A stretch of 64,000 nt of DNA from Pseudomonas viciae (lineage in GTDB: Bacteria; Pseudomonadota; Gammaproteobacteria; Pseudomonadales; Pseudomonadaceae). The DNA lies in assembly GCF_004786035.1 (NCBI RefSeq), contig NZ_CP035088.1:1958001-2022000 (forward strand). The letters run 5' to 3'. Below the pieces are notes generated by a model. It had not been told where the DNA came from. It saw only the letters and a program-made list of their open reading frames with translations, and made no database searches. Positions 13,601-22,032 of this stretch are shown piece by piece; position 1 is the stretch's first letter; each line of letters begins with the position of its first letter. The position numbers and the translations under genes were made by a program.

Positions 13601-14622
13601 TGCCGCCGGAGTTGGCCCATCAATGGCTGTTGCGCTACCCGGACATCGGCCTGGTGAACGCCTACGGTCCGGCGGAATGCTCCGATGACGTGGCGTTCTT
13701 CCGTGTTGATATGGCCTCGACTCGCGGCACGTATCTGCCGATTGGCACACCCACCGACAACAACCGCTTGTACCTGCTCGACGGCGCGCTGGACTTGGTG
13801 CCGCTTGGCGCGGTGGGTGAGTTGTGCGTGGCGGGAACCGGGGTTGGGCGCGGCTATGTCGGCGATCCGTTGCGCACCGCCCCGGTGTTTGTGCCCAATC
13901 CCTTCGGCGCACCGGGAGAGCGCTTGTACCGCACCGGCGACCTGGCGCGGCGACGCAGCGACGGGGTGTTGGAGTACGTCGGGCGCATCGACCATCAGGT
14001 GAAGATTCGTGGCTACCGCATCGAACTGGGGGAAATCGAAGCGCGGCTGCATGAACAGCCAGAGGTGCGCGATGGGGCGGTGAGCGTGCAGGAGGGCGCC
14101 AATGGCAAACATCTGGTGGGCTACCTGGTGGCTGCCGACACGGCACTGAACCCGACCGAACGCCTGGAGCGCATCAAGCAGCGCCTGCGCAGCGAACTGC
14201 CGGAATACATGGTGCCGCTGCACTGGCTGTGGCTTGATCGCCTGCCCCTCAATGCCAATGGCAAACTCGACCGCAAGGCCTTGCCGGCCCTGGAGATCGG
14301 CCAGTTGCAAAGCCAGGACTACCAGGCGCCCGGCAACGCGCTGGAGCAGACCCTGGCGGACATCTGGGCCCAGGTGCTGAAAGTCGAGCGAGTGGGTGTG
14401 CGCGACAACTTCTTTGAACTGGGCGGCCATTCCCTGCTGGCGACGCAAATCGCCTCGCGCGTGCAAAAAGCCCTGCAACGCAACGTGCCGCTGCGGGCGA
14501 TGTTCGAATGCAGCACGGTGCAGGAACTGGCCGAATACATCGACGGGCTGGCGGCCAGTGAGATCACTGAGGAGAAGGTGGATCGGTTGAATGATTTGAT
14601 GGCGGAACTGGAAGGATTGTAG
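1636..14622 (+). CDS. pvdL: PvdL, pyoverdine chromophore NRPS
   Basis: A 4328-residue NRPS that begins pyoverdine assembly. Order seen, with approximate residues: acyl-CoA ligase domain ([11 protein letters not shown] ~166), T1 (LGGNS ~610), C1 (HHIIADG ~802), A2 (~1274), T2 (LGGHS ~1666), C2 (HHIVTEG ~1858), A3 (~2337), T3 (LGGDS ~2733), epimerase (HHLVVDG ~2913), C3 (HHILIDAW ~3385), A4 (~3869), T4 (LGGHS ~4262), and no thioesterase. Known PvdL loads a fatty acid, then Glu, D-Tyr and Dab. The A4 pocket residues read D-I-W-E-L-T-A-D, a Dab code. ATG 1636 follows GGAAA and gives the family N-terminus MTDAFELP; the upstream in-frame GTG (1579) lies inside the IS box. C2 has Glu in place of the usual Asp of HHxxxDG. 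Confidence 0.97.
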   Translation: MTDAFELPSTLAHALQRRAALTPDRVALRFLADTAEQGVVLSYRELDLRARTIAAALQAEAAFGERAVLLFPSGPDYVAAFFGCLYAGVIAVPAYPPESTRRHHQERLLSIIADAEPRLLLTSSDLREPLQAIESAPPVLCVDTLDPAIAGQWRAPTLQDDDIAFLQYTSGSTALPKGVQVSHGNLVANELLIRHGFGIDLNPDDVIVSWLPLYHDMGLIGGLLQPVFSGVPCVLMSPAYFLARPVRWLEAISEYGGTISGGPDFAYRLCSERVSDSALKRLDLSGWRVAYSGSEPIRLDTLERFAETFAPCGFTPDNFMASYGLAEATLFVAGTPRRHGIPALRLDDAALAQNRAEAGQGSAVMSCGVSQPGHAVLIVEPSTLQPLADNQVGELWASGPSIAHGYWRNPEASAKTFVTHEGRTWLRTGDLGFLRDGELFITGRLKDLLIVRGHNLYPQDIEQTIEREVDVVRKGRVAAFAVNDGGEEGIGIAAEISRSVQKILPPEALIKAIRQAVAEACQQAPSVVVLLNPGALPKTSSGKLQRSACRTRLADGSLDSYALFPSAEVEDAREAGSSSQLQTLIGQVWGEQLHIEQVQADDHFFLLGGNSIAATQVVARLGETLGLTLNLRLLFEAPTLAAFAAAVANQQQHGGQAPGAISALPRHAALPQSLAQNRLWITWQLDPASHAYNIPGALHLRGELDADALRASFQQLIERHESLRTRFLERDGLALQQVDPAGEFNLQLIDLSGLPADQREARARQVREDEASTPFDLEKGPLLRVTLLRLDEDDHQLLVTLHHIIADGWSMNLLIDEFSRLYAAACQGQVAALAPLPLQYADYGNWQRQWLAQGEAERQLSYWKQQLGDEHPTLALGTDHPRSAQHQRSATRHSLRLDKGLGDALRQVAQAHDATPFMLLLAAFQALLQRYTGQSDIRIGVPNANRPRLETQGLIGFFINTQVLRGQVDSRQPFAALLAQAREATLGAQAHQDLPFEQLLEAFPEAREHGLFQVMFNHQQRDLSALRRLPGLLAEELPWHSREAKFDLQLHSEEDRNGRLTLSFDYADELFEAATIERLAAHYCNLLRAICADPQQAIGDVQLLTADEHTQQQQWGAAPCAPASQWLPELLNEQARRTPQGTALLWDGGGLDYAELHAQANRLAHYLRDKGVGPDVCVAIAAERSPQLLIGVLAIIKAGGAYVPLDADYPAERLAYMLADSGVDLLLTQTGLLERLPACEGVSVIAMDALHLEQWPSNPPGLHLHGDHLAYVIYTSGSTGQPKGVGNTHAALAERLQWMQATYGLDETDVLMQKAPISFDVSVWECFWPLITGSQLVLAGPGEHRDPHRIAQLVQQFGVTTLHFVPPLLSLFIDEPLSARCTSLRRVFSGGEVLPAELRNRVLAQLPSARLHNRYGPTETAINVTHWHCTDADGERSPIGRPLGNVLCRVLDGELNAVPAGVPGELCIGGLGLARGYLGRPGLSAERFIADPLGPAGARLYRTGDRARWTSDGVIEYLGRLDQQVKLRGFRVEPQEIEARLLAQDGVAQVAVLVRDTSAGAQLIGYYTTADVAESEDAQSTRLKTALAAELPEYMVPAQLLRLDAMPLSPSGKLDRRALPEPQWQVREHVEPVSALEQQIAGIWRDVLGLARVGLRDDFFALGGHSLLATQIISRTRQACDVELPLRTLFEASELGAFAEQVRLIQASGQTNRQPPIEKVDRSQPVPLSYSQQRMWFLWQMEPDSPAYNVGGMARLRGVLDVGRFEAALQALVLRHETLRTTFPSVDGVARQQVHDATGLGMDWKDFSMLAAETREQRVQQLADSEAHKPFDLESGPLLRACLVKTAEHEHYLVLTLHHIVTEGWAMDIFARELSALYEAFIDDRESPLEPLPVQYLDYSVWQRQWLESGERQRQLDYWTAQLGREHPLLELPGDRPRPPVQSHRGELWRFDLSDDLAARVRAFNAQQGLTLFMTMTAALAVLLYRYSGQTDLRIGAPVANRIRPESEGLIGAFLNTQVLRCQLDGQMSVSELFEQVRHTVIEGQSHQDLPFDHLVEALQPPRSAAYNPLFQVMCNVQRWEFQQSRTLAGMTVEYLANDARATKFDLNLEVTDLDHRLGCCLTYSTDLFDEPRIARMAGHWRNLLEALLADPAQRLSELPLLEAGEQQQMLDSLGVEPGEHRLDQCIHELFSEQVEARPDAPALTFAGQTLTYAQLDSRANRLAWMLRERGVGPQVRVGLALERSLEMVIGLLAILKAGGAYVPLDPEYPLDRLHYMIEDSGVGLLLSDRAMFQALGTLPEGVGCWCLEDDSVALAQYPDQAPPSINLPQHQAYLIYTSGSTGKPKGVVVSHGEIAMHCRAVIKRFGMRADDCELHFYSINFDAATERLLVPLLSGAQVVLRAQGQWDAEEICGLIREHGVNILGFTPSYGSQLAQWLATQGQTLPVRMCITGGEALTGEHLQRIRAAFGPSLFFNAYGPTETVVMPLASLAPEQLEEGVASVPIGSVIGARVAYILDADLALVPQGATGELYVGGAGLAQGYHQRPGMTAERFVADPFATDGGRLYRTGDLVRQRVDGLVEYLGRIDHQVKIRGFRIELGEIETRLLEHGAVREAVVLALGAPGGKQLAGYLVTDVAEQDAEQQATLRDALKNHLKAQLPDYMVPTHLILLASMPLTANGKLDRRALPMPDPELNRQHYVAPSNALEQTLAAIWCDVLNVKQVGLNDNFFELGGDSILSIQVVSRARQQGIHFTPRDLFQHQTVQTLAFVATRSQQVSAEQGLLDGESALTPIQHWFFDSQMPNRHHWNQALLLEPAITLDPPLLEQALRAVFQHHDALRLGFDEHAGHWRAEHQPLSEAGLLQTVSVESVQASESLFAETQRSLNLPTGPLLRAVLAQLPDGRQRLLIVIHHLVVDGVSWRVLMDDLQSVYRQIAAGQTARLPAKTSPLRDWAARLQAYAGSESLREELGWWQAQLSGPDVALPCAHPDGGRQERHAQTVSVRLDAERTRQLLQQAPSAYRTQVNDLLLTALARVLCRCSGQESALVQLEGHGREALFEDIDLTRTVGWFTSVYPVRLSPAGEDFSASIKAIKEQLRTVPHKGLGYGVLRYLADPASRAAMAGLAQAAITFNYLGQLDQTLGHDALFQPLDEPLGAIHDPDASLPNELSVDSQVSGGELVLRWTFSRERYDRQAIATLAEAYLDELQRLIEHCLTDEAGGLTPSDFPLAKLTQGQLDSLPVPAGQIEDVYPLTPMQEGMLLHTLLEPGTGLYYMQDRYRINSELDPQRFARAWQAVIARHEALRASFCWNVGEDMLQIIHKPGSTLVDYLDWCEVPEDQQEAKLQALLKGEREAGFDLLNQAPFHLRLIRVGAARYWFMMSNHHILIDAWCRSLLMDDFFEIYTALGENREPQLAVPPRYRDYIGWLQHQSLAEARQWWKRNLQGFERTTPIPGDRPFLREHAGDSGGMIVGDCYTRLDAQDGVRLRELAQAHQLTVNTFAQAAWALVLRRVSGDRDVLFGVTVAGRPVELPQMQRTVGLFINSVALRVQMPEDDQPCSVRQWLGGLLDSNMQLREYEYLPLVSIQEVSELPKGQPLFDSLFVFENAPVEVSVLDRAQSLNATSDSGRTHTNFPLTAVCYPGDDLGLHLSYDQRYFDESTVQGLLGEFKRLLLALMEGFHGDMAELPLIGAEEQDFLIHGCNQSEHAYPLEQSYVELFEARVAAHPQRIAVSCLDASYSYAELNARSNRLGHALIASGVGLDQPVALLAERDAELPGMIIGSFKAGAGYLPLEPGLPSQRLSRIIELSRTPLLVCTQACHAQALALLDEFACAGRPKLLVWEAIQASAVSQENPGVYSGPDHLAYVIYTSGSTGLPKGVMVEQRGMLNNQLSKVPYLALSEADVIAQTASQSFDISVWQFLAAPLFGARVDIVPNAIAHDPQGLLEHVQHQGITVLESVPSLIQGMLAQDRIGLDGLRWMLPTGEAMPPELAHQWLLRYPDIGLVNAYGPAECSDDVAFFRVDMASTRGTYLPIGTPTDNNRLYLLDGALDLVPLGAVGELCVAGTGVGRGYVGDPLRTAPVFVPNPFGAPGERLYRTGDLARRRSDGVLEYVGRIDHQVKIRGYRIELGEIEARLHEQPEVRDGAVSVQEGANGKHLVGYLVAADTALNPTERLERIKQRLRSELPEYMVPLHWLWLDRLPLNANGKLDRKALPALEIGQLQSQDYQAPGNALEQTLADIWAQVLKVERVGVRDNFFELGGHSLLATQIASRVQKALQRNVPLRAMFECSTVQELAEYIDGLAASEITEEKVDRLNDLMAELEGL

Positions 14623-14645
14623 TTTTGCGGCGTCTATAGAGGCCT

Positions 14646-14722
14646 CATCGCGAGCAAGCTCGCTCCCACAGGGGGGTTGTGTTCACCGCGAATCCAGTGT
14701 GGGAGCGAGCTTGCTCGCGATG
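14646..14722. repeat. REP doublet (REPIN)
   Basis: Inverted REP units with GTGGGAG ends inward, beginning about 23 bases after the pvdL stop and separated by about 25 bases. The rest of the gap up to 14820 contains only the ribosome binding site of the next gene. Confidence 0.9.
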
Positions 14723-14820
14723 GCGTCATTACTAACACCGAGAAGCCCGCGGTTGACGCCTCGCCCTGCGCAGCTCAGTCTTCCCAAGGCTTTCCCCCAG
14801 TCAAAACAAGGAAATCATCA

Positions 14821-15627
14821 ATGCCCTTTTCAACTATTGACGGACAACAGCTTCACTATCTGGACCAAGGCCAGGGCCCTGCGGTGCTGCTGGGTGGCAG
14901 CTATCTATGGGACCACACCATGTGGGCGCCGCAGATCGAGCTGTTGTCCCGCAATCACCGGGTGATCGCCCCGGACCTGTGGGGCCACGGCCGGTCCGAG
15001 CAGTTGCCTGAGGGCACGACTTCACTGGATGACCTGGCCCGCCAGGCCTTGAGGTTGATGGATGAACTGAGCATTGACTGCTTCAACCTGGTAGGGCTCT
15101 CGGTCGGCGGGATGTGGGGCACCCGGCTGGCACTGGCGGCGCCGAAGCGGGTCAAGGCGCTGGTGCTGATGGACACCTACGTGGGCGTCGAGCCGGAGAT
15201 GACTCGCCAGTATTACTTCTCGCTGTTCGACAAGATCGAAGCCAGCGGCAGCGTTCCCGAACCGTTGCTGGACATCATCGTGCCGATCTTCTTCCGGCCG
15301 GGCATCGATCCGCAGTCCGCGCTCTACCAGCAGTTGCGCGCCACACTGGCGGCACTGCCGGCTGATCGCCTGCGCAACAGCATCGTGCCGCTGGGGCGGA
15401 TCATTTTCGGGCGGGACGATCTCCTGCCGCGGCTGCATGAGCTGGATGCCAAGAATACCGTGGTGATGTGTGGCGACGAGGACAAACCGCGCCCACCGTC
15501 CGAGTCCCTGGAAATGGCCGAGCTGATCGGTTGTTCCCATATTCTGATTCCGCAGGCGGGACATATCTCCAACCTGGAGAATCCGGAATTCGTGAATCGG
15601 ATGTTGCTGGGATTTTTGCGTAGCTGA
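14821..15627 (+). CDS. alpha/beta-fold hydrolase
   Basis: 268 residues with the alpha/beta hydrolase pattern: oxyanion region LLGGSYLWDHTMWAPQI, nucleophile elbow GLSVGGMWG, acid region VVMCGDEDKPRP and catalytic His in PQAGHISN near the C-terminus. There is no signal peptide, so it should be cytoplasmic. It resembles 3-oxoadipate enol-lactonase or esterase-like members; the substrate cannot be read from sequence. ATG 14821 follows AAGGAA at good spacing; the longer frame runs back into the REP doublet. It occupies the place downstream of pvdL but does not look like the type II thioesterase PvdG. Confidence 0.85.
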   Translation: MPFSTIDGQQLHYLDQGQGPAVLLGGSYLWDHTMWAPQIELLSRNHRVIAPDLWGHGRSEQLPEGTTSLDDLARQALRLMDELSIDCFNLVGLSVGGMWGTRLALAAPKRVKALVLMDTYVGVEPEMTRQYYFSLFDKIEASGSVPEPLLDIIVPIFFRPGIDPQSALYQQLRATLAALPADRLRNSIVPLGRIIFGRDDLLPRLHELDAKNTVVMCGDEDKPRPPSESLEMAELIGCSHILIPQAGHISNLENPEFVNRMLLGFLRS

Positions 15628-15634
15628 CCTAAAA

Positions 15635-15726
15635 CTGTGGGAGCGGGCTTGCTCGCGAATGCGGTGGGTCAGTCACAGCTGTATTAACTGATTCTGCGCG
15701 TTCGCGAGCAAGCCCGCTCCCACAGG
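15635..15726. repeat. REP doublet (REPIN), outward arrangement
   Basis: The first unit starts TGTGGGAGCGGGCTTGCTCG and the second ends with its inverse, so GTGGGAG lies at the outer ends. It sits between the convergent hydrolase and dsbG genes. The units are of the TTCGCGAGCAAGCCCGC subtype. Confidence 0.9.
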
Positions 15727-15747
15727 GGGATCTGCTGTGGGGGCCAG

Positions 15748-16515
15748 TCACTTCGGCCCGAGAATCTTCACCAACTTGTCCGGCGACGGCGCGCCTTGCT
15801 GCTGTTGCAGTTCGCCTTTGTCATCCAGGTAGAAAATCGCCGGGGTGGCGGACAGTTCCAGCTCGTCCATCAACTGTTGGTTGGCGTCGAGTTTGGCCTG
15901 GATGGCCGCCGGGATGTCCTTGAGGGGCTTGAGCGCGCTGCCCTTGCCGGCCTTTTCATGCTCCGCCAGGGCTTTTTCAGGGTCCTTGGCGGCCAGTAAG
16001 GCGGCGGATTTACCGGGACTGTCTTCGCGGATGATGCCCACCATGATGTGACGCAACTGCACCTTGCCGGCCTTGACCCATGGCCGTGCCTGTTCCCAGA
16101 ACATGTTGCAGTACGGGCAGTTCGGGTCACTGAACAGGTACACCGTGCGCGGTGCGTCCTTGCTGCCGTCGGCGATCCAGTTGCTCGTCTCCATCTTCGC
16201 CCATATTGCCTTGGCCATCGGTGCATAGACCAGTTTTTGCAGCGGCTCCGCGCTCAGGTCCTTGCCGTCGGCGTCGTACAAGTTGCCCAGCAGGACATGC
16301 TGGCCATCCGGCGTCAGGTACAGCGCCATGCCACGGTTCTGGTATTGCGCCGCGTAACCGCGCAGGCCGTCCGGCGCGTCGAAGGTGCCGACGATTTTCG
16401 CACCCTTGGCTTCGATCTTCTTGATGGCGGCCGGCAGTTCTTCGGCCTGGAGCAGCGGTGCCTGCGACAGTGCGGCGGCTACGGCCAGGGTCAGCAGGTG
16501 GCGGAGGCGGGGCAT
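15748..16515 (-). CDS. dsbG: DsbG-like periplasmic thiol:disulfide interchange protein
   Basis: 255 residues with an N-terminal signal peptide (LLTLAVAAALSQAPLLQAEE), a dimerisation region, and a thioredoxin fold with the active site DPNCPYCNMFWEQ. The cis-Pro loop is in ELSATPAIFYLD. CPYC is the motif of DsbG/DsbC-type isomerases and sulfenate reductases, which need DsbD to stay reduced. It is last in the operon dsbD, tlpA-like, dsbG; its start overlaps the upstream gene by 25 bases. Confidence 0.92.
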   Translation of the reverse strand: MPRLRHLLTLAVAAALSQAPLLQAEELPAAIKKIEAKGAKIVGTFDAPDGLRGYAAQYQNRGMALYLTPDGQHVLLGNLYDADGKDLSAEPLQKLVYAPMAKAIWAKMETSNWIADGSKDAPRTVYLFSDPNCPYCNMFWEQARPWVKAGKVQLRHIMVGIIREDSPGKSAALLAAKDPEKALAEHEKAGKGSALKPLKDIPAAIQAKLDANQQLMDELELSATPAIFYLDDKGELQQQQGAPSPDKLVKILGPK

Positions 16516-17360
16516 GGCGGTTTCCTTGTGGCGGTGTGGGGCGCCGCGCTCGAGCCCGGCGTTTCGAAGTGTTCCAGGGCACGGGCCAGGCTCGCTTCCG
16601 AGAGTTCACCCAGGTGGCTACCCAGCAGACGGCCGTCGGCGCTGTAGAACAGGGTCGTCGGCAGGGCCATGGAGCCGACGGCCTGACCGAGACGGCCACT
16701 GCCATCGAACAATACGTTGGTCAAGCTCAGGCCCTGGGTGGCGAGGTAGGTGCTGACGCTTTGCATGCTTTCGGCCTGGTTGACGAACAGGAAGGTCAGG
16801 TCTGGGCGCAACTGCTGGGCTTCTTCGAGCACCGGCATTTCCCGTCGGCAGGGTGGGCACCAGGTGGCCCAGAGGTTGATCACCAGGGGGCCGCCCTGAT
16901 AATCGGTGAGTTTCACGGTTGCGCCATCGGCGGTGCGCAGGTTGATGTCCGGCAGCCGGGTGCCTTGTTCATAGATCGTCAACGACATGCTCGCCACCAG
17001 CCAGAATAGCAGGCCGCTGCCGACGCCCAAGCCCAGTGACTTGCGCAGTGGCGGTCGGCGCCGCGCCCAGAGCAACGCGCCAATCACCAGCGCCACGACG
17101 CCCGGCCAGGCCAGGAAACCACCGTCGCGCAGATCGACAACCTGCCACGGGTCGTCCTGGTAATGTTGCCAGTAGGCGGCGACAAAGCCGATTCGCGCAG
17201 CCAGCAGCCCGAGCAAAAACAGCACGAACAGCACTGATTCGGGGTTCTCGCCACCGCGCTTGGCCACCCGCCATCCGACAAAGGTTGCCAGCGCCAGGGC
17301 GCTGATCAGCAACAGATGATTAAGGGCGATGGCAAAGGTGCCGAGGGTGAACGTCAGCAT
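16491..17360 (-). CDS. membrane-anchored TlpA/DsbE-like thioredoxin
   Basis: 289 residues. The first ~145 residues contain about four hydrophobic segments (e.g. HLLLISALALATFVGW, VALVIGALLWA, LGVGSGLLFWLVASM). A TlpA/ResA-type thioredoxin domain follows with the active site NLWATWCPPCRREMP and cis-Pro in GSMALPTTLFY. The domain should face the periplasm and receive electrons from the adjacent DsbD. Its ATG overlaps the dsbD stop as TGATG, which predicts translational coupling. The gene corresponds in position to the middle gene of the P. aeruginosa dsbDEG operon. Confidence 0.9.
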   Translation of the reverse strand: MLTFTLGTFAIALNHLLLISALALATFVGWRVAKRGGENPESVLFVLFLLGLLAARIGFVAAYWQHYQDDPWQVVDLRDGGFLAWPGVVALVIGALLWARRRPPLRKSLGLGVGSGLLFWLVASMSLTIYEQGTRLPDINLRTADGATVKLTDYQGGPLVINLWATWCPPCRREMPVLEEAQQLRPDLTFLFVNQAESMQSVSTYLATQGLSLTNVLFDGSGRLGQAVGSMALPTTLFYSADGRLLGSHLGELSEASLARALEHFETPGSSAAPHTATRKPPCPASATC

Positions 17361-19090
17361 CAGCGCGCGTCCCGGGTGATGTTCCAGCGCTCCAGGAACA
17401 CCTTGGCATTGACTTCCCCAGTGATCCGCTGACTGCGGCGCTCTTCACCGTCGGTGCCGATCCACAGCAGGCTCGGAGGCCCTGGCACCCGGTAACGGCT
17501 CAGCAGTTCGCGACTGGCGGCGTTATCGGCGGTGACATCGAGGCGTACCAGGCGCACATCTTTCAAGGCGTCGAGCACCTCTGCGCGGCCGAATACCTGT
17601 TTTTCCATGATCTTGCAGGACACGCACCAGTCGGCGTAATAGTCCAGCAGCACCCATTGGCCCTGGGCCTTGGCCGCGTCCAGTTCCCGTTGCAGGGCGG
17701 CAGGTTCACTGATGGTGACGAAAGCATCATCGGCGCTGACGGTCGCGCTGCCCTCGGTGCCGGCGTACACCTTCAGGGGCTGGAAGAAATCATCGCCGCC
17801 GCCCGCTGCGCCAATCACCAGCAGGCTGCCCCACAAGCCGAATAGCAACGAGGCGCTGCCGCAGACATAGGCGATGCGGCCGAAGCCCTCGGTCTGGCGC
17901 CAGGCACTGTAGGCGGCAATCAACAACAGCACGCCCCACAGACCGACCCACAACGAACCGTCGATGACCGGACGAATCATCAGCAACGCAGTGCCCAGGA
18001 ACAAAAAGCCGAACACGCCCTTGAGCAGGTTCATCCAGGCGCCGGGCTTAGGCAGGAAGCGGTTGCCCACGGTCACCAGCAGCAACAGCGGCAGGCCAAT
18101 GCCGACGCCCATGGCAAACAGGATCAGCCCACCGTGCAGCGCGTTACCGCTCTGGGCGATGTACAGCAGCGCGCCTGCCAGCGGGGCGGTCATGCACGGG
18201 CCGACCAACAGGCCGGACAGCGCTCCGAGAACGCCAGCGCCCAGCAGACTGCCGCCGCGTTGCTGGCGCCCGGCGTTTTCCAGGCGGTCGCGCAGGGCGG
18301 CGGGCAATTGCAATTCGAAGAAGCCGAACATGGGCAGCGCCAACAACACGAATATTGCCGCGAAGGTGCCCAGCAGCCATGGCTGCTGCAGCAGCGCCTG
18401 GAGATTGGCCCCCAGCAGCGCGGCGAGCACGCCCATGGCGGCGTACACCAAGGCCATGCTGATCACGTAGCTGCCGGCCAATGCCAGGCCGCGCCGGGGC
18501 CCGGCGCCGCTGCCCACCACCAGCCCGGCCAGGATGGGCAGCATGGGCAGCGAACACGGCGTGAACGCCAGCAACAACCCCAGGCCGAAGAACACCAGCA
18601 GGCTCCAGCCCAATGCCCGTTGTTGCAGGCCGCTGGCCAGGGCCTGGTCCGGTGCCTCGCTGCTATTGGCTGTTGCGGGTGCGTTGCCACCGAGGTCGAC
18701 CACTTGGGTCTGGGGTGGATAGCACAGGCCCGCGTCGGCACAACCCTGGAAGCCGACCTTGATCTTGCCGCTGGCGCCAGCCGGGATCTTCAGTTCCAGC
18801 GCCTGGCGATAGACTTGCTGGTCGCCGAAAAACTCATCGCTGTGGGCTTCACCCTCCGGCAGCTTCGGTTTTTGCGCCTCGGCAAGGCCATCGAACTTGA
18901 GCCGTTGCTGATAGAGGTAATAGCCATCGGCGATCTGCCAGAACAGCTGGGTTTCACCGGTGTCCAGGCGTTCGGAGGTAAACACGAACGCCTTTTCCAC
19001 CGGCAGGAAATCGGGTTTGGTCTCGAAGGGATTGGCGGCCTGGGCCAGGCCCGAGATCAGCAGCAGCCACAGCAAAAACAATCGACGCAT
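17360..19090 (-). CDS. dsbD: DsbD, transmembrane thiol reductase
   Basis: 576 residues. It carries electrons from cytoplasmic thioredoxin across the inner membrane to periplasmic Dsb proteins. Signal peptide MRRLFLLWLLLISGLAQA; N-terminal domain with the cysteine pair in GCADAGLCYPP; a membrane core of about eight segments (FGLGLLLAFTPCSLPMLPIL and GPCMTAPLAGALLYI hold the two membrane cysteines); C-terminal thioredoxin domain with DWCVSCKIME. ATG 19090 gives a proper signal peptide; the longer frame would run across the divergent promoter region and into the antisense of the response regulator. Confidence 0.95.
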   Translation of the reverse strand: MRRLFLLWLLLISGLAQAANPFETKPDFLPVEKAFVFTSERLDTGETQLFWQIADGYYLYQQRLKFDGLAEAQKPKLPEGEAHSDEFFGDQQVYRQALELKIPAGASGKIKVGFQGCADAGLCYPPQTQVVDLGGNAPATANSSEAPDQALASGLQQRALGWSLLVFFGLGLLLAFTPCSLPMLPILAGLVVGSGAGPRRGLALAGSYVISMALVYAAMGVLAALLGANLQALLQQPWLLGTFAAIFVLLALPMFGFFELQLPAALRDRLENAGRQQRGGSLLGAGVLGALSGLLVGPCMTAPLAGALLYIAQSGNALHGGLILFAMGVGIGLPLLLLVTVGNRFLPKPGAWMNLLKGVFGFLFLGTALLMIRPVIDGSLWVGLWGVLLLIAAYSAWRQTEGFGRIAYVCGSASLLFGLWGSLLVIGAAGGGDDFFQPLKVYAGTEGSATVSADDAFVTISEPAALQRELDAAKAQGQWVLLDYYADWCVSCKIMEKQVFGRAEVLDALKDVRLVRLDVTADNAASRELLSRYRVPGPPSLLWIGTDGEERRSQRITGEVNAKVFLERWNITRDAR

Positions 19091-19137
19091 GGATAAAGCC
19101 TTAGAACGAAGCAAGTGGAAAGCACAATGGCGCCTGG

Positions 19138-19158
19138 CGATTAACCGTCGATTAACCC
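19138..19158. promoter_or_regulatory. direct repeat in the dsb / two-component divergent promoter region
   Basis: CGATTAACC at 19138-19146 is repeated as CGATTAACC at 19149-19157, an 11-base period. OmpR-type regulators usually bind tandem half-sites at this spacing. The site lies in the 175-base gap between dsbD and the response regulator, so it could control both directions. A further GGCTTAATCGG/GGCCTAATG pair lies at about 19219-19240. Confidence 0.45.
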
Positions 19159-19265
19159 GGCGACGACCGGCAGGCAGCAATGATCGCCCATGTTTGCCGT
19201 ACTCGTCGCATAATGTCGGCTTAATCGGCCAGCGGCCTAATGTACCTTTTTCCACGGGGCTTACC

Positions 19266-19946
19266 ATGCACGTACTGGTCTGCGAAGACGATGAGTTGAT
19301 CGCCAGCGGGATCGTCGCCGGGCTCACGGCCCAGTGCCTGACTGTCGAGCACGTCGCCACGGCATCGGCGGCGCGGGCGATGGTCGGCGTGGCCGAGTTC
19401 GACGTCATGGTGCTGGACCTCGGGCTGCCCGACGAGGATGGCCTCAAATTGCTCAAGCAACTGCGCCAGCAAGGCCTGGAGATTCCGGTGCTGATCCTCA
19501 CCGCCCGGGACTCGGTGACCGACCGGGTCGACGGCCTGCAGGCCGGTGCCGATGACTATCTGCTCAAACCCTTCGACCTGCGCGAACTCGCCGCGCGCCT
19601 GCACACGCTGCTGCGGCGTGTGGCGGGGCGCAGCGTCAATCTGATCGAGCATGGCCGCCTGACCTACGACCCCAGCAGCCGGGAAACCACGCTGGGTGGG
19701 CAGCCAGTGGATTTATCCCGTCGGGAGCAGTCACTGCTGCAAGCGCTGTTGCACAACCGCGGCCGGGTGCTGTCCACCGAGCAACTCAAGGACAGCGTCT
19801 ACGGGTTCAATGACGAGCTGGAAAGCAATGCCCTCAACGTCCACATCCATCACCTGCGGCGCAAACTCGGCAACGGGATTGTCGAGACGGTGCGCGGGCT
19901 GGGTTATCGCCTGGGGCCGGCCGACGGCGGGGAATCTTCCAAGTGA
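19266..19946 (+). CDS. dsbR: OmpR-family response regulator, DsbR-like
   Basis: 226 residues. The receiver domain has acidic residues CEDDE, phospho-acceptor Asp in VMVLDLGLPDEDG, conserved Thr in LILTARD and Lys in DYLLKPFD. The winged-helix domain has EQSLLQALLHNRGRVLSTEQL and NALNVHIHHLRRKLG. It is divergent from dsbD and coupled to a histidine kinase. The same gene arrangement in P. aeruginosa is the copper-responsive DsbRS system that induces dsb genes; the transfer of that role here rests on synteny. ATG 19266 begins the canonical receiver N-terminus MHVLVCEDD. Confidence 0.92.
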   Translation: MHVLVCEDDELIASGIVAGLTAQCLTVEHVATASAARAMVGVAEFDVMVLDLGLPDEDGLKLLKQLRQQGLEIPVLILTARDSVTDRVDGLQAGADDYLLKPFDLRELAARLHTLLRRVAGRSVNLIEHGRLTYDPSSRETTLGGQPVDLSRREQSLLQALLHNRGRVLSTEQLKDSVYGFNDELESNALNVHIHHLRRKLGNGIVETVRGLGYRLGPADGGESSK

Positions 19947-21274
19947 TGAGCCTGCGACTGCGCCTGAGCCTGACCCTCGGCGCGGCCTTCGCCCTGATCT
20001 GGGCCTTGGCCGCGGCGTGGATGCTCAGCGACCTGCGCAACCAGATGATGTTCTCCCTCGACCAGCGCCTGGTGGCCTCGGCGCGGATGGTCGCCGGCCT
20101 GCTGGAACAGCTGCCGCCGTTGTCCAGCAAGGGTGAAGGCACGCATTTGAGTGCAGAGCAATTGAGCATTCCCGGGGGCATGGCCTGCCAGGTCAGCTCC
20201 TTGCGCGGCGAGATTCTGGCCCGCAGCCACGGCACTCCGGAACAAGTCCTGGAAGCCGAGAAGATGGGCTTTCGCGACCAGATGATCGACGGTGCGCCCT
20301 GGCGCAGCTTCACCCTGGCCCGAGGCGATCTGCGCATTACCACCGCCGACCGCCAGATCGAACGCGAAGCGCTGAACATGTCGATACTGCTGGCGGCCTC
20401 GGTGCCGGTGGGCGTGGCGTTGCTCGGATGCCTGTGCTTGCTTTGGCTGGGCACCGGCCAGGGGCTGGCGCCGCTCAATCGCATGCGCGATGCGCTGATG
20501 CGGCGCAATGCCGATTCCCTGGAACCCTTGCAGATTCATCCGCTGCCCAGCGAGTTGCGGCCACTGTTGGAAACCCAGAACCAGCTGTTCCAACGCATCG
20601 GCAAGACCATTGAGCGTGAGCGTCGGCTGACTGGCGATGCCGCCCACGAACTGCGCAGCCCGTTGACGGCGATCAAGACCCACCTGCAGGTGGCGCGCAT
20701 GACCGAAGGCGCCGCCCGCGACCAATCCCTGGCCCGGGCCGAGGAGGGCGCCGACCGTTTGCATCGCACGCTCGAGCAGTTACTGTTGCTGGCCCGTGTC
20801 GAAGGCAGCCTGTCGTTCGACGATGGTGTGCAGTGCAACGCCGAGCAGGTTGCGCGCCTGGCGATTCAGGACGCGGCCAGCAGTGATTCCCGGCGGATCA
20901 AGCTGCACGTATCCCCCGGGTTGTCCGACGCCCCGGTGCAGATGCCGGCGGTGCTCTCCATCGCCGCCTTGCGCAATCTGCTGGACAACGCCCTGCGCCA
21001 CACCCCGGCAGATACCGATGTGGAGCTGAGGCTGGAGATGATCGGCCAGCGCGTGCGTTTCCAGGTCCGTGACCATGGCCCTGGCATTGCTGCCGACGAT
21101 ATCCAGCACCTGACCCAACGCTTCTGGCGCAATGGCCAGAGCACCGGCTGCGGGTTGGGGCTGGCGATCGTCCAGGCCATCGTCCAGCGTTGCGGCTGCG
21201 GCCTGCATTTCGACAGCCGCCCTGACGGGCTGCGGGTCGAGTTGACGATGCCGGTGCAGGTGTTGCCGGGTTAG
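19946..21274 (+). CDS. dsbS: sensor histidine kinase, DsbS-like
   Basis: 442 residues. Two transmembrane segments (about 7-27 and 133-158) bracket a periplasmic loop of ~100 residues, followed by HAMP-like sequence, an H-box (TGDAAHELRSPLTAIKTHL), N-box (LRNLLDNALRHTP) and G-boxes (RDHGPGI, GCGLGLAIV). The ATG overlaps the regulator stop codon (tgATG), so the pair is translationally coupled. The periplasmic loop has one cysteine, Cys81 in GGMACQVSS, a candidate metal ligand; that role is inference. A GTG one codon upstream is the alternative start. Confidence 0.93.
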   Translation: MSLRLRLSLTLGAAFALIWALAAAWMLSDLRNQMMFSLDQRLVASARMVAGLLEQLPPLSSKGEGTHLSAEQLSIPGGMACQVSSLRGEILARSHGTPEQVLEAEKMGFRDQMIDGAPWRSFTLARGDLRITTADRQIEREALNMSILLAASVPVGVALLGCLCLLWLGTGQGLAPLNRMRDALMRRNADSLEPLQIHPLPSELRPLLETQNQLFQRIGKTIERERRLTGDAAHELRSPLTAIKTHLQVARMTEGAARDQSLARAEEGADRLHRTLEQLLLLARVEGSLSFDDGVQCNAEQVARLAIQDAASSDSRRIKLHVSPGLSDAPVQMPAVLSIAALRNLLDNALRHTPADTDVELRLEMIGQRVRFQVRDHGPGIAADDIQHLTQRFWRNGQSTGCGLGLAIVQAIVQRCGCGLHFDSRPDGLRVELTMPVQVLPG

Positions 21275-21409
21275 TCCCCTGTAGAAATAGAGCTTTGCTC
21301 CCACAGGCTCTGCTATGTACATCTGCTGTAACGACCTGCCATTGGCGCGCCCACCTGATCCGGGTCTATGTTTTTTCAGCTCGACTCAAGGACTGAGGAA
21401 AACCGCGCC

Positions 21410-21931
21410 ATGGACACGCTCATCGAAATCAGCACGGCCTCGCCCAGCGATGCCGGCATCATCAGCCGCATCGCCGAACGCTCGATCCGGGTCGGTTGCG
21501 CCGTCGAACACCGTAACGATCCGCGCATCGTGGCGGCCTGGACCCGCAACAGCGCCCTTTCCCAGATCCAGCCCTGGCTGGTCGACCCGAGGTTACGCCT
21601 GACCCTGGCGCGTTTGCAGGGGCGGCCGGTGGGCACCGCCATGGCCTCGGTCAATGGCCGGATTGCGTTCTGCTACGTGCAACCGGAATGGTTTCGCCGC
21701 GGTGCCGGACAGGCACTGGTGCGCGACATCGAGGCCTGGCTGCAGGCGCGTGGGGTGGTTCAGGTGCGACTCAACAGCACCCGCACCAGCCATGCGTTCT
21801 ACCGGCACCTGGGATTCGAGCAAAGCGCCGAGGCCTTCGCCATCGGCGGCGTCATGGCTATTGCCATGCACAAGCCGCTGATCGACCCCGCCGGGAATGT
21901 TCGGCCCGAGGGTAAATCCTTGCCGCGTTGA
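21410..21931 (+). CDS. GNAT N-acetyltransferase
   Basis: 173 residues of a GNAT fold. The acetyl-CoA binding region is FCYVQPEWFRRGAGQALVRDI (Q/RxxGxG/A pattern), and the C-terminal TSHAFYRHLGFEQS strand is typical. ATG 21410 has TGAGGAAA about 10 bases upstream, better than the ATG at 21368. The substrate is unknown. It lies 101 bases before pvdH on the same strand, which might mean co-transcription, but the family is too general to tie it to pyoverdine. The gap before it (21275-21409) holds one degenerate REP half (about 21291-21309). Confidence 0.82.
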   Translation: MDTLIEISTASPSDAGIISRIAERSIRVGCAVEHRNDPRIVAAWTRNSALSQIQPWLVDPRLRLTLARLQGRPVGTAMASVNGRIAFCYVQPEWFRRGAGQALVRDIEAWLQARGVVQVRLNSTRTSHAFYRHLGFEQSAEAFAIGGVMAIAMHKPLIDPAGNVRPEGKSLPR

Positions 21932-22032
21932 TGCGTTTCCACAACAGGAAACCTGCACGTGCGCCCCAACCGGATGCGCACCTGCCCGGTGTGTCATTGG
22001 GTCACCACTTCAATGTATTGCGGGGTCGAGAG

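Noticed and set aside
2206..14478. Very long open frames on the minus strand across pvdL (905, 1172 and 1982 codons)
   Set aside because: They lie antisense to NRPS domains with clear motifs. High GC third positions make long antisense frames common; their translations are Gln/Arg/His-rich without domains.
21291..21309. REP unit upstream of the GNAT gene
   Set aside because: Only part of one arm (GCTCCCACAGG) is present; listed as degenerate within the GNAT entry, not as a repeat.
21932..22032. IS box or Fur box before pvdH
   Set aside because: I searched for TAAAT-N16-CGT and for Fur-like AT-rich repeats and found no convincing match.
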